Assembly (NCBI RefSeq): GCF_012931845.1
Contig: NZ_CP051884.1
Span: forward strand, 2,356,001-2,420,000
Source of the DNA: Cellulomonas taurus
Lineage (GTDB): Bacteria; Actinomycetota; Actinomycetes; Actinomycetales; Cellulomonadaceae
DNA: 64,000 nucleotides
Direction of reading: 5' to 3'
How positions within the stretch are numbered: the stretch's first letter is position 1; every line of letters begins with the position of its first letter. A model generated the notes under the pieces. That model made no database searches. It was not told the DNA's origin and was given only the letters and a program-made list of their open reading frames with translations. Shown piece after piece: positions 17,167-28,375 of this stretch. The position numbers and the translations under genes are program-made.

Positions 17167-18603
17167 CTACAGCCCCGCGGTCTCCAGCAACCGCAGCCAC
17201 ACCTCGCTCACGGTGGGGTAGGCGGGCACCGCGTGCCACAGCCGGTCCAGCGGCGTCTCGGCGACCACCGCCACCGTCGCCGTCTGCAACAGCTCCGCGG
17301 CGTCCGGTCCGGTGAAGGTCGCCCCCAGGATCACCCCGCGGTCGGTGTCGATCACCAGCTGCGCGGTGCCCTGATAGCCGTCGGCGCTCACCGAGGCACC
17401 GGCCACCGAGCCGATCGCGTAGCTCACCGTCCGCACCGCGTGTCCGGCATCGGTGGCCTGCTGCTCGGTCAGCCCGACCCACGACACCTCCGGGCGGCTG
17501 AACACCACCTGCGGCACGGCCGCGTGGTCGGCGCTGGCCCGGAACCGGCTCCAGTCGGCGGCCTCGGCCTCGGCGGCCCGCAGCTCCTCGTCCGACCCGA
17601 ACCGGGCCGCCACCACGTCACCGACCACCCGGGCGTCGTACTTGCCCTGGTGGGTGGTGGCGGTGCGCCCGGTCACGTCGCCGACCGCGAACAACCAGTC
17701 ATGGCCCGGCACCTGCAACGCGTCGTCGACCGCCAACCGGTCCAGCCCCAGCACGTCCAGTCCGACATCCAGTCGCGGGCGACGGCCGGTGGCGACCACC
17801 AGCTCGTCCGCGTGCACGGTGTCCTCGCCCTGCGGCCCGCTCAGGTGCAGGTGCACCCCGTCGGCGTCCCGGCTGACAGCGGTGGTCTCGGTGTCGAAGC
17901 GCAGGTCCACGCCGAGATCGCGCAGCGCGGTGCCGACCTCCTCCGCCGCGAACGGCTCCGCCCCGTTCAGCAGCCGACCGCCCCGGACGATCAGCGTCAC
18001 CTGGGCACCCAGGTCGCGGTAGGCGGTCGCCATCTCGACCCCGACCACGCCACCGCCGAGGATCGCGATCGAACCCGGCACCTCCTCGACGGCGGTCGCC
18101 TCCCGGGAGGTCCACGGCTTCGACTCCGGCAGCCCCGGGATGTCCGGGATGACCGGCTCGCTGCCGGTGGCGACGATCACCGCGTGCCGGGCGATCACCC
18201 GGGTGCTGGTGCCGTCCTCCTCGTTCTCCACCAGGAGTTCCTTCTCCCCGGTGAACCGCGCCGATCCGCGGAGCAGGCCGAGCCCGGCCGAGTCCAGCCA
18301 CTCCACCTGCCCGTGGTCGTCCCAGTGCGAGGTGAACACGTCCCGCCGGGCCAGCACCTGTGCCGGGTCCAGGGTGCCGGTCAGCAGCTCGGCGGCCCCG
18401 GGCACCGCCCGCGCCTGGGCCAGCACGGCACCGGGGCGCAGCAGCGCCTTGGACGGCATGCACGCCCAGTAGGAGCACTCACCGCCGACCAGCTCGCGTT
18501 CGACCACCAGCACCGACAGCCCGGTGCGGGACGCGCGGTCGGCCGCGTTCTCCCCCACCGCCCCGCCGCCGATCACGACCACGTCGTAGCTGACCGTCTC
18601 CAT
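17167..18603 (-). CDS. FAD-dependent pyridine nucleotide-disulfide oxidoreductase (MerA/Lpd-like)
   Basis: This 478-residue flavoprotein has FAD motif VVIGGGAVGENA (9-20), a redox disulfide site GGECSYWACMPSK (Cys43 and Cys48), a second nucleotide site AILGGGVVGVEMA and the FAD-binding LFAVGDVTGRTATTHQGKYD. The C-terminal dimerisation domain ends with AYPTVSEVW, where lipoamide dehydrogenases have HPT-SE. The catalytic His is therefore Tyr, as in mercuric-reductase-like groups, so this is not a normal Lpd. It probably reduces a small disulfide, quinone or metal with NAD(P)H. ATG 18603 is preceded by GGAG; an earlier ATG at 18615 lacks a site. It is single. Confidence 0.85.
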   Translation of the reverse strand: METVSYDVVVIGGGAVGENAADRASRTGLSVLVVERELVGGECSYWACMPSKALLRPGAVLAQARAVPGAAELLTGTLDPAQVLARRDVFTSHWDDHGQVEWLDSAGLGLLRGSARFTGEKELLVENEEDGTSTRVIARHAVIVATGSEPVIPDIPGLPESKPWTSREATAVEEVPGSIAILGGGVVGVEMATAYRDLGAQVTLIVRGGRLLNGAEPFAAEEVGTALRDLGVDLRFDTETTAVSRDADGVHLHLSGPQGEDTVHADELVVATGRRPRLDVGLDVLGLDRLAVDDALQVPGHDWLFAVGDVTGRTATTHQGKYDARVVGDVVAARFGSDEELRAAEAEAADWSRFRASADHAAVPQVVFSRPEVSWVGLTEQQATDAGHAVRTVSYAIGSVAGASVSADGYQGTAQLVIDTDRGVILGATFTGPDAAELLQTATVAVVAETPLDRLWHAVPAYPTVSEVWLRLLETAGL

Positions 18604-18718
18604 CACCTGCTCCATTCGTTCGGGTGTGCCCATCGTGGTCCCCGGGGAGCTGAACGGCAGGTCGAACGCACGGAGCCGATGCCCCCGGGCGGGGACACCG
18701 GCTCCGGTGCGGGGATGT

Positions 18719-20329
18719 TCAGTAGGTGAAGCGGGACACCTGGCCGCGCAGGTCCTCACTCATCCGGGCCAGCTCACTGATCGCGGAGCCCATCTGCCCC
18801 AGCGTCTGACTGGAGGTCGACGCGGCGGAGGCCACCCCGGTGATGTTGTTCGCGATCTCCCCCGACCCGGTCGCGGCCTCGGCCACCGACCGGGACATCT
18901 CCGTGGTCGTCGCGGTCTGCTCCTCCACCGCACTGGCGATCGTCAACTGGTAGTCGTTGATGCTCGCGATGATCGTCGAGATCTCCCCGATCGCGGTCAC
19001 CGCACCCGAGGTATCGGCCTGAATGGTCTCCACCCGGCGCGCGATGTCCTCGGTCGCCTTCGCCGTCTCCTGCGCCAACTCCTTGACCTCACCGGCCACC
19101 ACCGCGAAGCCCTTACCGGCCTCACCGGCACGCGCGGCCTCGATGGTCGCGTTCAACGCCAACAGATTCGTCTGCTCCGCGATGCTGGTGATGACCTTGA
19201 CCACGTTGCCGATCTCCACCGAGGACTCCCCCAGCTTCGCGACCTGATCATTGGTCACCGCAGCAGCATCCGTGGCCTGACCAGCGACCTTCGCCGCCTG
19301 CGACGCGTTCTGCGCGATCTCCCGAATGCTGGCACCCATCTCCTCGGCACCAGCCGCCACCGTCTGCACATTCCGCGACACCTGCTCAGCAGCAGCAGCC
19401 ACCACACCCGCCTGCGCCGACGTCTGATCCGATCCCGCGACCACCTGGTGCGATGCGGCCGACAGCTCCTCGGCGGCGGCCGCCACCGTGTGCGAGGTCT
19501 CCACCACACCGGCCATCAGCGACCGCAGCGATCCCTGCGCCTCGTTCAGCGCCCCGGCCATCCGGCCCAGCTCATCCCGCGAATCCAGCTGCACCGACAC
19601 CGTCAGGTCGCCGTCACCGATCGCCTCCACCGTCTGCTGCACCCTGCGCAGGTCACCGATCAGGCGGCGCACCAGCACCACACCCAGACCCGCCGCCAGC
19701 AGCGCACCGATCAGGCCGGTCACGATCATCACCATCGTGGCGCTGTTCGCCTGCCGGTCGGCCGCCGCGATGTCGGCGTTCGCCTTGGCATTCACCGAGT
19801 CGGTCAGCGCCTGCAACGCGTCACCGATCTCGGTGGTCACCGGCCGCACCTGGTCCGCGTAGGCATCGTGATACGCCACCGCGCCCCGGTCGGCCTCCGG
19901 CTGGATCTCCTCCGCCAGATCCTGGTAGCGGGCGTAGGCATCGGTCAGGCTCGCGTACGCGTCCTCGTCCAACACGAAGGGCGCATACCCCTCGATGTTG
20001 GTCAGCGCGTCCGCGTCGAAGCCCTCCCGGTCGCTGATGATCCCCGCCCGGTCCGCGGCCGGGACCATGCCGTACTCCAACACCCGGGCCCGGCTCGCCT
20101 GGAACCAACGCTGGGTGTTCACCAGGTACGTCTGCGGCTCGACAGCGGTCTTCCCCAGCTCCGTCACCGCGCTGTCCAACGCGTGCAGCCGACTGATCCC
20201 GACCACGGTCACCGTGATCACCACGGCGATCAGGATGCCGAGCACCCCGCCGATCCGTGCGCCCACCGGCAGGTCGTGCACCCGCACGCGGCGTCGGGTG
20301 GAGGTGGTCTGAGGTGCCGTGGCGGCCAT
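18719..20329 (-). CDS. Methyl-accepting chemotaxis protein
   Basis: This 536-residue receptor has a first TM segment near 25-47, a sensor region of about 150 residues with a four-helix-bundle look ([18 protein letters not shown]...), a second TM near 190-210, a HAMP domain ([16 protein letters not shown]) and a long signalling coiled coil. The hairpin tip carries the conserved [19 protein letters not shown] sequence that contacts CheA/CheW. It is an orphan receptor: no che or flagellar gene lies nearby. The ATG at 20329 has an AAAGG upstream. A 29-base imperfect palindrome lies 15 bases ahead of the start (20344-20372). Ligand unknown. Confidence 0.92.
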   Translation of the reverse strand: MAATAPQTTSTRRRVRVHDLPVGARIGGVLGILIAVVITVTVVGISRLHALDSAVTELGKTAVEPQTYLVNTQRWFQASRARVLEYGMVPAADRAGIISDREGFDADALTNIEGYAPFVLDEDAYASLTDAYARYQDLAEEIQPEADRGAVAYHDAYADQVRPVTTEIGDALQALTDSVNAKANADIAAADRQANSATMVMIVTGLIGALLAAGLGVVLVRRLIGDLRRVQQTVEAIGDGDLTVSVQLDSRDELGRMAGALNEAQGSLRSLMAGVVETSHTVAAAAEELSAASHQVVAGSDQTSAQAGVVAAAAEQVSRNVQTVAAGAEEMGASIREIAQNASQAAKVAGQATDAAAVTNDQVAKLGESSVEIGNVVKVITSIAEQTNLLALNATIEAARAGEAGKGFAVVAGEVKELAQETAKATEDIARRVETIQADTSGAVTAIGEISTIIASINDYQLTIASAVEEQTATTTEMSRSVAEAATGSGEIANNITGVASAASTSSQTLGQMGSAISELARMSEDLRGQVSRFTY

Positions 20330-20343
20330 GCGGGATGCCCTTT

Positions 20344-20372
20344 CGATCGGAAGGTCGTCCCTTTCCCGATCG
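20344..20372 (-). promoter_or_regulatory. Imperfect palindrome upstream of the chemoreceptor
   Basis: Arms CGATCGGAAGG and CCTTTCCCGATCG pair with one bulge around a short centre. It could be an operator or a 5'-UTR hairpin. The rest of the 219-base gap (20330-20548) also holds a CCGGGTG...CACCCGG hairpin and no gene. Confidence 0.35.
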
Positions 20373-20548
20373 ACGGGGCCGTGAGCTCGCTGAGGACTCG
20401 ACCGGGTGAGGTGGCTCCCACCCGGAGGGGTGACGACGCGCGCGGCCGACGACGGAAGCGAGCAGACCACGGCTTTCCCGATCCGCTTCGACTCGAGCGC
20501 CCAACAGATGGCGACGGCGTCGGGGCATGGCGCACACGTCCCGTGGGT

Positions 20549-21190
20549 TCAGGTAGCCGCCGCGCCCACCGCTCGGCGTCGGGCGGCGATCACCACCTGC
20601 GACCCCCATGGCTCCGTGAACCGCTGCTCCACCTCCACCGTCAGACCGGCGGCCGTCAGCAGCTCCGCCAACCGCTCTGGCTGCCACCGGTAGGTCGTCC
20701 AGCTCACCGGCACCCCGCCGTATGCCTCGGTGCGTTGCTGCTCGCCGTCACCGACGTGGAAGCCCATCAGCGCCAGCCCACCGGGCCGCATCGCCCGCGC
20801 CCAGCCCTCGAACACCCCCGGCAACAGTGGGCGGGGCAGGTGGAACAACGACCACCATCCCAGCACCCCGGCCAACGACCCGTCCGGCACGTCCACCGCG
20901 GTGGCCGATCCCACGTCGAAGCGCAACGCGGGGAACCGCCGCCGAGCCTGCTCGACCATCCGGGGAGACAGGTCGATCCCCCGCACGTCCACCCCGAGGT
21001 CGGCCAGAAAAGCACTGACCTGTCCCGGCCCACACCCGACATCGAGCACTTCCCCACCGTCACGCACCTGCTCGGCGAAGGCGGTCAGCGCCGACCGCAA
21101 CCAGGGCTTCCCGTCCAGTTCGGCCACCCCGAGGGCGACGTAGGTGTCGGCCACTCGGTCGTAGTCGTCACGCAACGTGTCCAGGTCCAT
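20549..21190 (-). CDS. Class I SAM-dependent methyltransferase
   Basis: This 213-residue protein has motif I EVLDVGCGPGQVSAFL, motif II-like VRGIDLSPRMVEQAR, and a post-I segment DVGSATAVDVPDGSLAGVL. This is the ubiE/bioC-like Rossmann methyltransferase fold. The N-terminus DDYDRVADTYVALGV is typical of small-molecule methyltransferases of unassigned substrate. ATG 21190 lies eight bases after TAGCGT with no RBS. Its product cannot be predicted. Confidence 0.85.
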   Translation of the reverse strand: MDLDTLRDDYDRVADTYVALGVAELDGKPWLRSALTAFAEQVRDGGEVLDVGCGPGQVSAFLADLGVDVRGIDLSPRMVEQARRRFPALRFDVGSATAVDVPDGSLAGVLGWWSLFHLPRPLLPGVFEGWARAMRPGGLALMGFHVGDGEQQRTEAYGGVPVSWTTYRWQPERLAELLTAAGLTVEVEQRFTEPWGSQVVIAARRRAVGAAAT

Positions 21191-21198
21191 GCGCGGGC

Positions 21199-21204
21199 AC
21201 GCTA
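21199..21204 (-). promoter_or_regulatory. -10 box of the methyltransferase gene
   Basis: TAGCGT on the minus strand ends eight bases before the ATG at 21190, with no ribosome-binding site between. Confidence 0.45.
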
Positions 21205-21223
21205 CCGACGACCACCGACACGA

Positions 21224-21257
21224 CGAAGGCCCCGCATCCATCGATGCGGGGCCTTCG
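21224..21257 (-). terminator. Terminator after tRNA-Lys
   Basis: A perfect 15-bp stem (21224-21238 with 21243-21257) and a four-base loop lie seven bases past the tRNA 3' end. Confidence 0.8.
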
Positions 21258-21263
21258 TGTCGG

Positions 21264-21336
<73 letters not shown>

Positions 21337-21412
21337 GCAAGAGAGAAGTTAGCACCCCCGCGGCGTCGAACGCGAATCGGTTCCCGCCCGCCGGGGCCGG
21401 TCGTGATGCAGG

Positions 21413-21619
21413 TCACGCGGTGTGCGGCTCCTGCGCCTCTCCCGACTCCGATGCGTCCGGGTCCTGCCACCACTCGTCCTCCGGCAGCCCCTCGGCGTGC
21501 AGGATCTCGGTGGAGCGGGGCTCGGCGGCCGCGAGGTCGGCGAGCAGGGTCAACGGCACGTGCTCAGCGAGCAGGTCCATCACCGATTGCGCCTCTTCCG
21601 GCGCGTGATCGTCGCCCAC
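21413..21619 (-). CDS. Small conserved hypothetical protein (68 aa)
   Basis: I do not recognise a named family. The acidic product begins (M)GDDHAPEEAQSVMDLLAEHV and contains LLADLAAAEPRSTEIL and EDEWWQDPDA. The GTG at 21619 has AAGGAG at ideal spacing, which supports translation. It lies after the GroES-like gene on the same strand, with a 55-base gap. Helical content is likely and there is no membrane segment. Confidence 0.6.
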   Translation of the reverse strand: MGDDHAPEEAQSVMDLLAEHVPLTLLADLAAAEPRSTEILHAEGLPEDEWWQDPDASESGEAQEPHTA

Positions 21620-21674
21620 GACCACTCCTTCCGTCGGCGACCATCGGAACACCCGCTGATCGGCTGTGCAACAG

Positions 21675-22007
21675 CTAGAGATAGAGGCCGGTGCCCTCGC
21701 CGCCGTCGCGGGGTTCGGCGACGGCGTGCACATCCTTCTCCCGGAGCAGCAGGTAGGTGGTGCCGGCCAATTCGACCTCGCCGCGCTCGTCCGGGTCGAA
21801 GAGCACCCGGTCGCCGACCGACACCTGGCGCACGTGCTGTCCGGCGGCGACCACCGCGCCCCAGGCGAGGCGCTTGCCGACCACCGCGGTCGCCGGGATC
21901 ACGATGCCCGCGCTGGACCGTCGTTCGGCGGCGTCGGCGTCCAGTTCGACCAGCAGCCGGTCGTTCAGCATCCGGATGGGCAGCTCGGGGCGGGGAGTCG
22001 CGGTCAC
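21675..22007 (-). CDS. GroES-like co-chaperonin domain protein
   Basis: This 110-residue protein has the GroES fold pattern: IRMLNDRLLVELD, then SSAGIVIPATA (the mobile-loop position), GAVVAAGQHVRQVSVGDRVLF and GTTYLLLREKDVHAV. GroES caps the GroEL chamber, but no groEL is near, so this may be a second, specialised GroES-like protein. The N-terminus has a ten-residue extension. GTG 22007 lies eight bases after TAGCGT with no RBS. The small acidic protein at 21413-21619 may be co-transcribed. Confidence 0.8.
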   Translation of the reverse strand: MTATPRPELPIRMLNDRLLVELDADAAERRSSAGIVIPATAVVGKRLAWGAVVAAGQHVRQVSVGDRVLFDPDERGEVELAGTTYLLLREKDVHAVAEPRDGGEGTGLYL

Positions 22008-22015
22008 GGGACCAG

Positions 22016-22021
22016 ACGCTA
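22016..22021 (-). promoter_or_regulatory. -10 box of the GroES-like gene
   Basis: TAGCGT on the minus strand, preceded by GACAGG, ends eight bases before the GTG at 22007. Confidence 0.5.
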
Positions 22022-22116
22022 CCTGTCAGCACTGCGGCACTGCGGCACGGCAACACTGACGCACTGATTACCCTGTCCCGGGGCGCGCTCGGCGCCCTCC
22101 GACGTGAGGAGACGCC

Positions 22117-22590
22117 ATGCCGCGCCTGACCGTAGGCGACGCCGCCCCCGACTTCACCCTGCCGACCGCCGACGGTGGCACGTTCAGCCTGTCCGAGCTG
22201 CGCGGTGAGCATGTCGTCGTCTACTTCTACCCGGCCGCCGGGACACCGGGCTGCACCAAGCAGGCCTGCGACTTCCGGGACTCGCTCGCTTCCTTGCAAG
22301 CGCAGGGCTACCGGGTGGTGGGGGTCTCGCCGGACTCCCCCGCCAAGCTGGCCCGCTTCGCCGAGCAGGAGGCGCTGACCTTCCCGCTGGTGTCCGACGC
22401 CGACCACGCGGTGATGGAGCAGTGGGGCGCCTGGGGTGAGAAGAAGCTCTACGGCAAGGTCGTCACCGGGGTGATCCGGTCCACGGTGGTCGTCGACCCG
22501 GCGGGTGTGGTCCAGCTGGCCCAGTACAACGTGAAGGCGACCGGGCACGTCGCCAAGTTGCGCCGCGACCTCGGGATCGACGCGGCGTGA
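22117..22590 (+). CDS. bcp: Thiol peroxidase, Bcp/PrxQ peroxiredoxin
   Basis: This 157-residue peroxiredoxin reduces hydrogen and organic peroxides using thioredoxin. The peroxidatic Cys46 lies in GTPGCTKQACDFRD, with the resolving Cys51 five residues later, the PrxQ arrangement. The C-terminal half carries YGKVVTGVIRSTVVVD. ATG 22117 follows GAGGAG. The thioredoxin gene that could recycle it lies only 160 bases away on the other strand (22750-23121), past tRNA-Leu. Confidence 0.95.
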   Translation: MPRLTVGDAAPDFTLPTADGGTFSLSELRGEHVVVYFYPAAGTPGCTKQACDFRDSLASLQAQGYRVVGVSPDSPAKLARFAEQEALTFPLVSDADHAVMEQWGAWGEKKLYGKVVTGVIRSTVVVDPAGVVQLAQYNVKATGHVAKLRRDLGIDAA

Positions 22591-22619
22591 CGTCCGTGCC
22601 TGGCATCATCGCCGGGTAC

Positions 22620-22701
22620 GCGGGAGTGGTGTAACGGTAGCCACGCCAGGTTTAGGTCCTGGTGCTCGATGAGCGTGCGGGTTCGAATCCCGTCTCCCGC
22701 A
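22620..22701 (+). tRNA. tRNA-Leu (anticodon TAG)
   Basis: The 82-base cloverleaf runs from GCGGGAG to CTCCCGC plus discriminator A and has the long variable arm of type II tRNAs. The anticodon loop TTTAGGT gives TAG. Confidence 0.96.
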
Positions 22702-22705
22702 CACG

Positions 22706-22741
22706 GAACGACCCCCGCACCGGATGGTGCGGGGGTCGTTC
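22706..22741. terminator. Terminator between tRNA-Leu and trxA
   Basis: A 16-bp perfect stem (22706-22721 with 22726-22741, GAACGACCCCCGCACC) and a GGAT loop follow the tRNA. It also follows the stop of the convergent thioredoxin gene. Confidence 0.85.
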
Positions 22742-22749
22742 GTTCGTGC

Positions 22750-23121
22750 TCAGTTCTGTGCTGCCTCGGCGGCGGCGATCTGCGCCCGGACGTCGTCCAT
22801 GTCCAGGCTCTTGACCGCGTCCACCACCTGCTGCAGGGCCGGGGCCGGCAGGGCACCCGCCTGGTTGAACACCAGGACGCCCTCACGGAAGGCCATCAGC
22901 GTGGGGATCGAGGTGATCTGGAGCTGAGCTGCCAGCTCCTGCTCCGCCTCGGTGTCCACCTTCGCGTGGACGATGTCGGGGTGCGACTCCGAGGACTGCT
23001 CGAAGATCGGTCCGAACCGCTTGCACGGGCCGCACCAGTCCGCCCAGAAGTCCACCAGGACGATGTCGTTCTCGTCGATCGTCTTCTGGATGGACTGAGC
23101 GGTCAGCTCGGTCGTTGCCAT
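22750..23121 (-). CDS. trxA: Thioredoxin
   Basis: This 123-residue thioredoxin has the redox site WADWCGPCKR (Cys30 and Cys33) and the cis-Pro loop ITSIPTLMAF. It ends in an extended acidic helix (MDDVRAQIAAAEAAQN), slightly longer than the classic 105-110 residues. It supplies electrons to enzymes such as the nearby Bcp. ATG 23121 has AGGAGG seven bases upstream. The upstream gap carries an AATACTGG region that may be its -10. Confidence 0.96.
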   Translation of the reverse strand: MATTELTAQSIQKTIDENDIVLVDFWADWCGPCKRFGPIFEQSSESHPDIVHAKVDTEAEQELAAQLQITSIPTLMAFREGVLVFNQAGALPAPALQQVVDAVKSLDMDDVRAQIAAAEAAQN

Positions 23122-23234
23122 CAGTCGCCTCCTGTTGCTTCGTTGAACGCCGGTAGAGCGTTCGCGCCGGGTCCAGTATTCCCGTCAGCGCGTCGGGGAT
23201 GCCTGTCGGGAGCGACTCGGGGTAGAACATCCAG

Positions 23235-23798
23235 ATGACCGACACCGCTGACCTGCCCCCGGAGCCGACCGAGCCCGACCGCCCCGCCGGGTGGTTGAGC
23301 CCCGAGGGGATCGCCCAGGTCCGTCGGCAGATCCCGCTGCTCTACGTGGACGCCGTCCCGGTCCGGGTGGACGACTCCGGCGACGTGGTGGCCGTCGGTC
23401 TGCTGCTCCGGGTCACCCCGGAGGGGGTGATGTCCCGTGCCCTGGTGTCCGGCCGGGTGATGTACCACGAGCGGGTGCGCGACGCCCTGCTGCGGCACAT
23501 CGAGAAGGACCTCGGTCCGATGGCACTGCCCCAGGTGCCCCCGTCGCCGCAGCCGTTCACCGTCGCCGAGTACTTCCCCACCCCCGGCGTCACGCCGTAC
23601 CACGACCCCCGCCAGCACGCGGTGTCGCTGGCCTACGTTGTGCCGGTCACCGGCGACTGCCGCCCGCAGCAGGACGCCCTCGACCTGGCGTGGCTGACCC
23701 CGGAGCAGGTGTGCAGCGAGCAGGTGCAGGTGGAGATGAACGGCGGCCAGGGGCTGCTGCTGCGCCAGGCCATGGCGCACGTCGGCCGGATGCCGTGA
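23235..23798 (+). CDS. DUF4916 family, Nudix-related protein
   Basis: This 187-residue protein matches the actinobacterial DUF4916 group, a Nudix-fold family. It contains PLLYVDAVPVRVDDSGDVVAVGLLLR, then HERVRDALLRHIEKDLGP, where the full Nudix box GX5EX7REUXEEXGU is degenerate, and EYFPTPGVTPYHDPRQHAVSLAYVVPV. Catalysis is therefore uncertain. ATG 23235 lies six bases after TAGAAC, a weak -10. It overlaps the next gene by four bases (GTGA). Confidence 0.8.
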   Translation: MTDTADLPPEPTEPDRPAGWLSPEGIAQVRRQIPLLYVDAVPVRVDDSGDVVAVGLLLRVTPEGVMSRALVSGRVMYHERVRDALLRHIEKDLGPMALPQVPPSPQPFTVAEYFPTPGVTPYHDPRQHAVSLAYVVPVTGDCRPQQDALDLAWLTPEQVCSEQVQVEMNGGQGLLLRQAMAHVGRMP

Positions 23799-24401
23799 TC
23801 GGGCGGCGGCTGCTCACCGGGCTGCTGGCCCTGGTCGCGGCCACCGGTGTCGCGGTCGAGGTGGGCAACGCCCTGGCGGAGGGTGGAGACGGCGAGCGGC
23901 TGATCCGGCTGTTCAGCTACTTCACCATCCAGTCGAACCTGCTGGTCCTGCTCGCCGCCGTCCTGCTCACCCTGCGCCCGACCGGTGGCGGCCGACTCGC
24001 GGCGGTCATCCGGTTGGACGCACTGCTGTGCATCATCGTGACCGGCGTCGTCTACCACGCGGTGCTCGCGGGTGAGGCGGCGACCCTGACCCCGAGCGGT
24101 GCGTTCGCGAACCTGTTCCTGCACACGATCACACCGGTCGGTGCCGTGCTGGTCTGGCTGCTGATCGGTCCGCGCCCGCGCTGGTCCTGGGCCACCATCG
24201 CCTGGTCGCTGGTCTACCCGTTGGCGTGGGTGGGGTACACCTTCGTGCGCGGGGCGTTGGTCGACTGGTACCCGTACCCGTTCCTGGACGTGACGCAGAT
24301 CGGTCTGGGGGCGGCGCTGCTGAACACCGGGGTGATCGCGGTGGCGTTCCTGGTGCTGGCGACGGCGGCGCGGTGGGTGGAGCGGGCGCTGCCGGCGACG
24401 C

Positions 24402-26028
<1,627 letters not shown>

Positions 26029-26036
<8 letters not shown>

Positions 26037-26646
26037 GCAGGACCTGGACCACCGACGGCACCAGCGCACGGAATGCCTGGCCGCGGTGCGAGATGGCGTT
26101 CTTGCGCTCCGGGGTCAGTTCGGCCGCCGTCAGGTCACCGCCGTCGACGATCAGGATCGGGTCGTAGCCGAAGCCGTGTTCCCCGCGGGGGGCGTGCGCC
26201 AGCCGACCCGCCAGGTACCCCAGCTCTACGTGCTCGGCACCGTCCGGGGTGACCAGGGCCGCCGCGCAGGTGAACCTGGCCGCCCGGTGCTGGTCCGCGA
26301 TGTCGCCGAGCTGAGCGAGCAGCAGGTCCAGATTGGCCCGGTCGTCACCGTGCCGGCCCGCCCAGCGGGCGGAGAAGATGCCGGGGGCGCCGCCGAGCAC
26401 GTCCACCGACAGCCCGGAGTCGTCGGCCACCGCGGGCAGACCGGTGAAGGCGGCGAGCGCCCGGGCCTTGATCAGGGCGTTCTCGGCGAAGGTGACCCCG
26501 TCCTCGACCGGCTCCGGTGCGCCGACGTCCCGGGCGCTGACGATGCTCGCCGGGTCCAGGTCGGGCAGCGCGGGGACCAGGATGGCGCGCAGTTCGTCCA
26601 GCTTGTGCGCGTTGTGGGTGGCGAGCACCAGACGCGGTTCGGTCAT
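26029..26646 (-). CDS. rdgB: RdgB/HAM1 dITP/XTP pyrophosphatase
   Basis: This 205-residue enzyme hydrolyses non-canonical purine triphosphates (dITP, XTP) to monophosphates, cleaning the nucleotide pool. Motifs are [15 protein letters not shown] at the N-terminus, [20 protein letters not shown] and [13 protein letters not shown], then [11 protein letters not shown] near the end. It overlaps rph by four bases (ATGA) and the ABC-F gene by eight. The rph-rdgB pairing is widespread. Confidence 0.95.
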
Positions 26647-27410
26647 GCCGCGCCGCCGTGCACGGTGACCCGGCCCTGGGTGGCGAGCGCCTCGGCCTGG
26701 ACCCGGGCCAGCTCGCGGGTACCGCCGACCGCGAGGTCGAGCAGCTGGTCCAGCTCGGCGCGCTGGAACGGGGCGGCCTCGGCGGTGCCCTGCACCTCGA
26801 CGAAGTCGCCGGAGCCGGTGACCACGACGTTCATGTCGGTCTCGGCGCGCACGTCCTCGACGTAGGGCAGGTCCAGGACCGGACGACCGTCGACGATGCC
26901 GACGCTGACCGCCGCCACCGAGTCGGTGAGCACGGTCTTCGTCGCGTCGATCGCGCCGCGCTCGATCCCCCAGGCCACGGCGTCCGCCAGGGCCACGTAG
27001 GCGCCGGTGACGGAGGCGGTGCGGGTGCCTCCGTCGGCCTGCAGCACGTCGCAGTCGAGCACGATGGTGTTCTCGCCCAGCGCGGACACGTCGATGATCG
27101 CGCGCAGCGAGCGGCCGATCAGCCGGGAGATCTCGTGGGTGCGACCGCCGACCTTGCCGCGCACCGACTCCCGGTCGGAGCGGGTGGTGGTGGCGCGGGG
27201 CAGCATCGCGTACTCGGCGGTGACCCAGCCCTGACCGGAGCCCTTGCGCCAGCGCGGCACGCCCTCGGTGAAGGAGGCGACGCACAGCACCTTGGTGCCG
27301 CCGAACTCGACCAGCACGCTGCCCTCACCGGCGTCCAGGTAGTGCCGGGTGATGCTGATCGGACGCAACTGGTCGAGGGCGCGCCCGTCCGGGCGAGGGG
27401 TGTCGGTCAT
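26643..27410 (-). CDS. rph: Ribonuclease PH
   Basis: This 255-residue phosphorolytic exoribonuclease trims tRNA 3' ends using phosphate. It has [15 protein letters not shown] at the start, [35 protein letters not shown] and [21 protein letters not shown], all typical of RNase PH. ATG 27410 lies seven bases after TAGGGT, so it may be leaderless. The operon continues through rdgB into the ABC-F gene by overlaps. Confidence 0.96.
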   Translation of the reverse strand: MTDTPRPDGRALDQLRPISITRHYLDAGEGSVLVEFGGTKVLCVASFTEGVPRWRKGSGQGWVTAEYAMLPRATTTRSDRESVRGKVGGRTHEISRLIGRSLRAIIDVSALGENTIVLDCDVLQADGGTRTASVTGAYVALADAVAWGIERGAIDATKTVLTDSVAAVSVGIVDGRPVLDLPYVEDVRAETDMNVVVTGSGDFVEVQGTAEAAPFQRAELDQLLDLAVGGTRELARVQAEALATQGRVTVHGGAA

Positions 27411-27417
27411 ACCGGCC

Positions 27418-27423
27418 ACCCTA
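27418..27423 (-). promoter_or_regulatory. -10 box of rph
   Basis: TAGGGT on the minus strand ends seven bases before the ATG at 27410. The gap to the upstream gene is only 26 bases, so this may be an internal promoter of the cluster. Confidence 0.4.
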
Positions 27424-27436
27424 ACCGCGGGGGGTG

Positions 27437-28231
27437 TCAGAGCTCGATCCGCAGACCGGGTCGCGCCAGCTGGGTGGGGCCGTCGTACTCCCCCACCGCC
27501 TCGGCCAGGGTGGCGGCCGGGTCGTTCCACGCGACCAGGTGGGTCAGCACCAGGGACCGGCTGCGACCACGGGCGGCGGCGCGGCCGGCCCGCGCACCGG
27601 TCAGGTGGATGCCGCGCGGCGTGTGCGGGGTGCCCTCCAGGTACGCGGCCTCGGCGAGCAGCAGGTCGACGTCGGCCGCCAGCCGGTCGAGCCCGGGGCA
27701 CTCGTCGGTGTCGCCGGTGTAGGACAGCGTGGCGGTCTCGCCCGGTCGCACCGAGGACGGCCCGGTGATCCGCAGGCCGAAGGCGGGCACCGGGTGCTCC
27801 ACCGCCACCGGCTCGATGGTGAACGGTCCGACGGTGACCGGGACGCCGTCCTGCCAGTGGCCGATGGTCAGGTGGCCGCCGGTGTCGGTGGCCGGGTCGT
27901 GGCCGGAGAGCTGGGACAACCGCTCGGCGAGTCCCGCCGGGCCGAACATCGGCATCGGTTCGGTGCGCGGGCAGCCGGTCGGCGCGTAGCGCAGCATCAC
28001 GCCCAGCACCGGGATGTCGGCGACGTGGTCGGCGTGGGTGTGGCTGATCGCGATCGCGTCCAGGCAGCTCGGGTCGAGGTGGGTCTGCAATGGACCTAGC
28101 GCACCGTTGCCCAGGTCGAGCAGCAGGTTCCAGGTTCGACCGTCCGCGTCGTCGGCCTGCACCAGGTAACTGGACGCAGCCGACTCCGGGCTGGGGAACG
28201 ACCCCGCACACCCCACGACGACGAGCCTCAT
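27437..28231 (-). CDS. MBL-fold metallo-hydrolase (RNase Z-like)
   Basis: This 264-residue protein has the metallo-beta-lactamase metal motif SHTHADHV (His64, His66, Asp68, His69), further ligands in [10 protein letters not shown] and [10 protein letters not shown], and LVLTHL at the end. The order resembles RNase Z/ElaC-like or cAMP-phosphodiesterase-like enzymes. ATG 28231 has AGGAGG at ideal spacing. It lies between murI and rph as in many actinobacteria. The substrate (RNA or a small cyclic nucleotide) is not certain. Confidence 0.85.
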   Translation of the reverse strand: MRLVVVGCAGSFPSPESAASSYLVQADDADGRTWNLLLDLGNGALGPLQTHLDPSCLDAIAISHTHADHVADIPVLGVMLRYAPTGCPRTEPMPMFGPAGLAERLSQLSGHDPATDTGGHLTIGHWQDGVPVTVGPFTIEPVAVEHPVPAFGLRITGPSSVRPGETATLSYTGDTDECPGLDRLAADVDLLLAEAAYLEGTPHTPRGIHLTGARAGRAAARGRSRSLVLTHLVAWNDPAATLAEAVGEYDGPTQLARPGLRIEL

Positions 28232-28375
28232 CCGAGCGCCTCCTACCGGCCGCTCCCCCATCGGGCGACCCTTGTTACCGCGCCATGATGCCGTGCTGAG
28301 GGCGTTCGTGGTCGGCCGATGGGCCCAGATCACGGGTGGCGCTGGTCACGCCGGACCCGACCGGCCCGGGCGGGC

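Noticed and set aside
20330..20480. c-di-GMP riboswitch before the chemoreceptor
   Set aside because: The gap has hairpins, but the conserved GEMM core sequence is absent.
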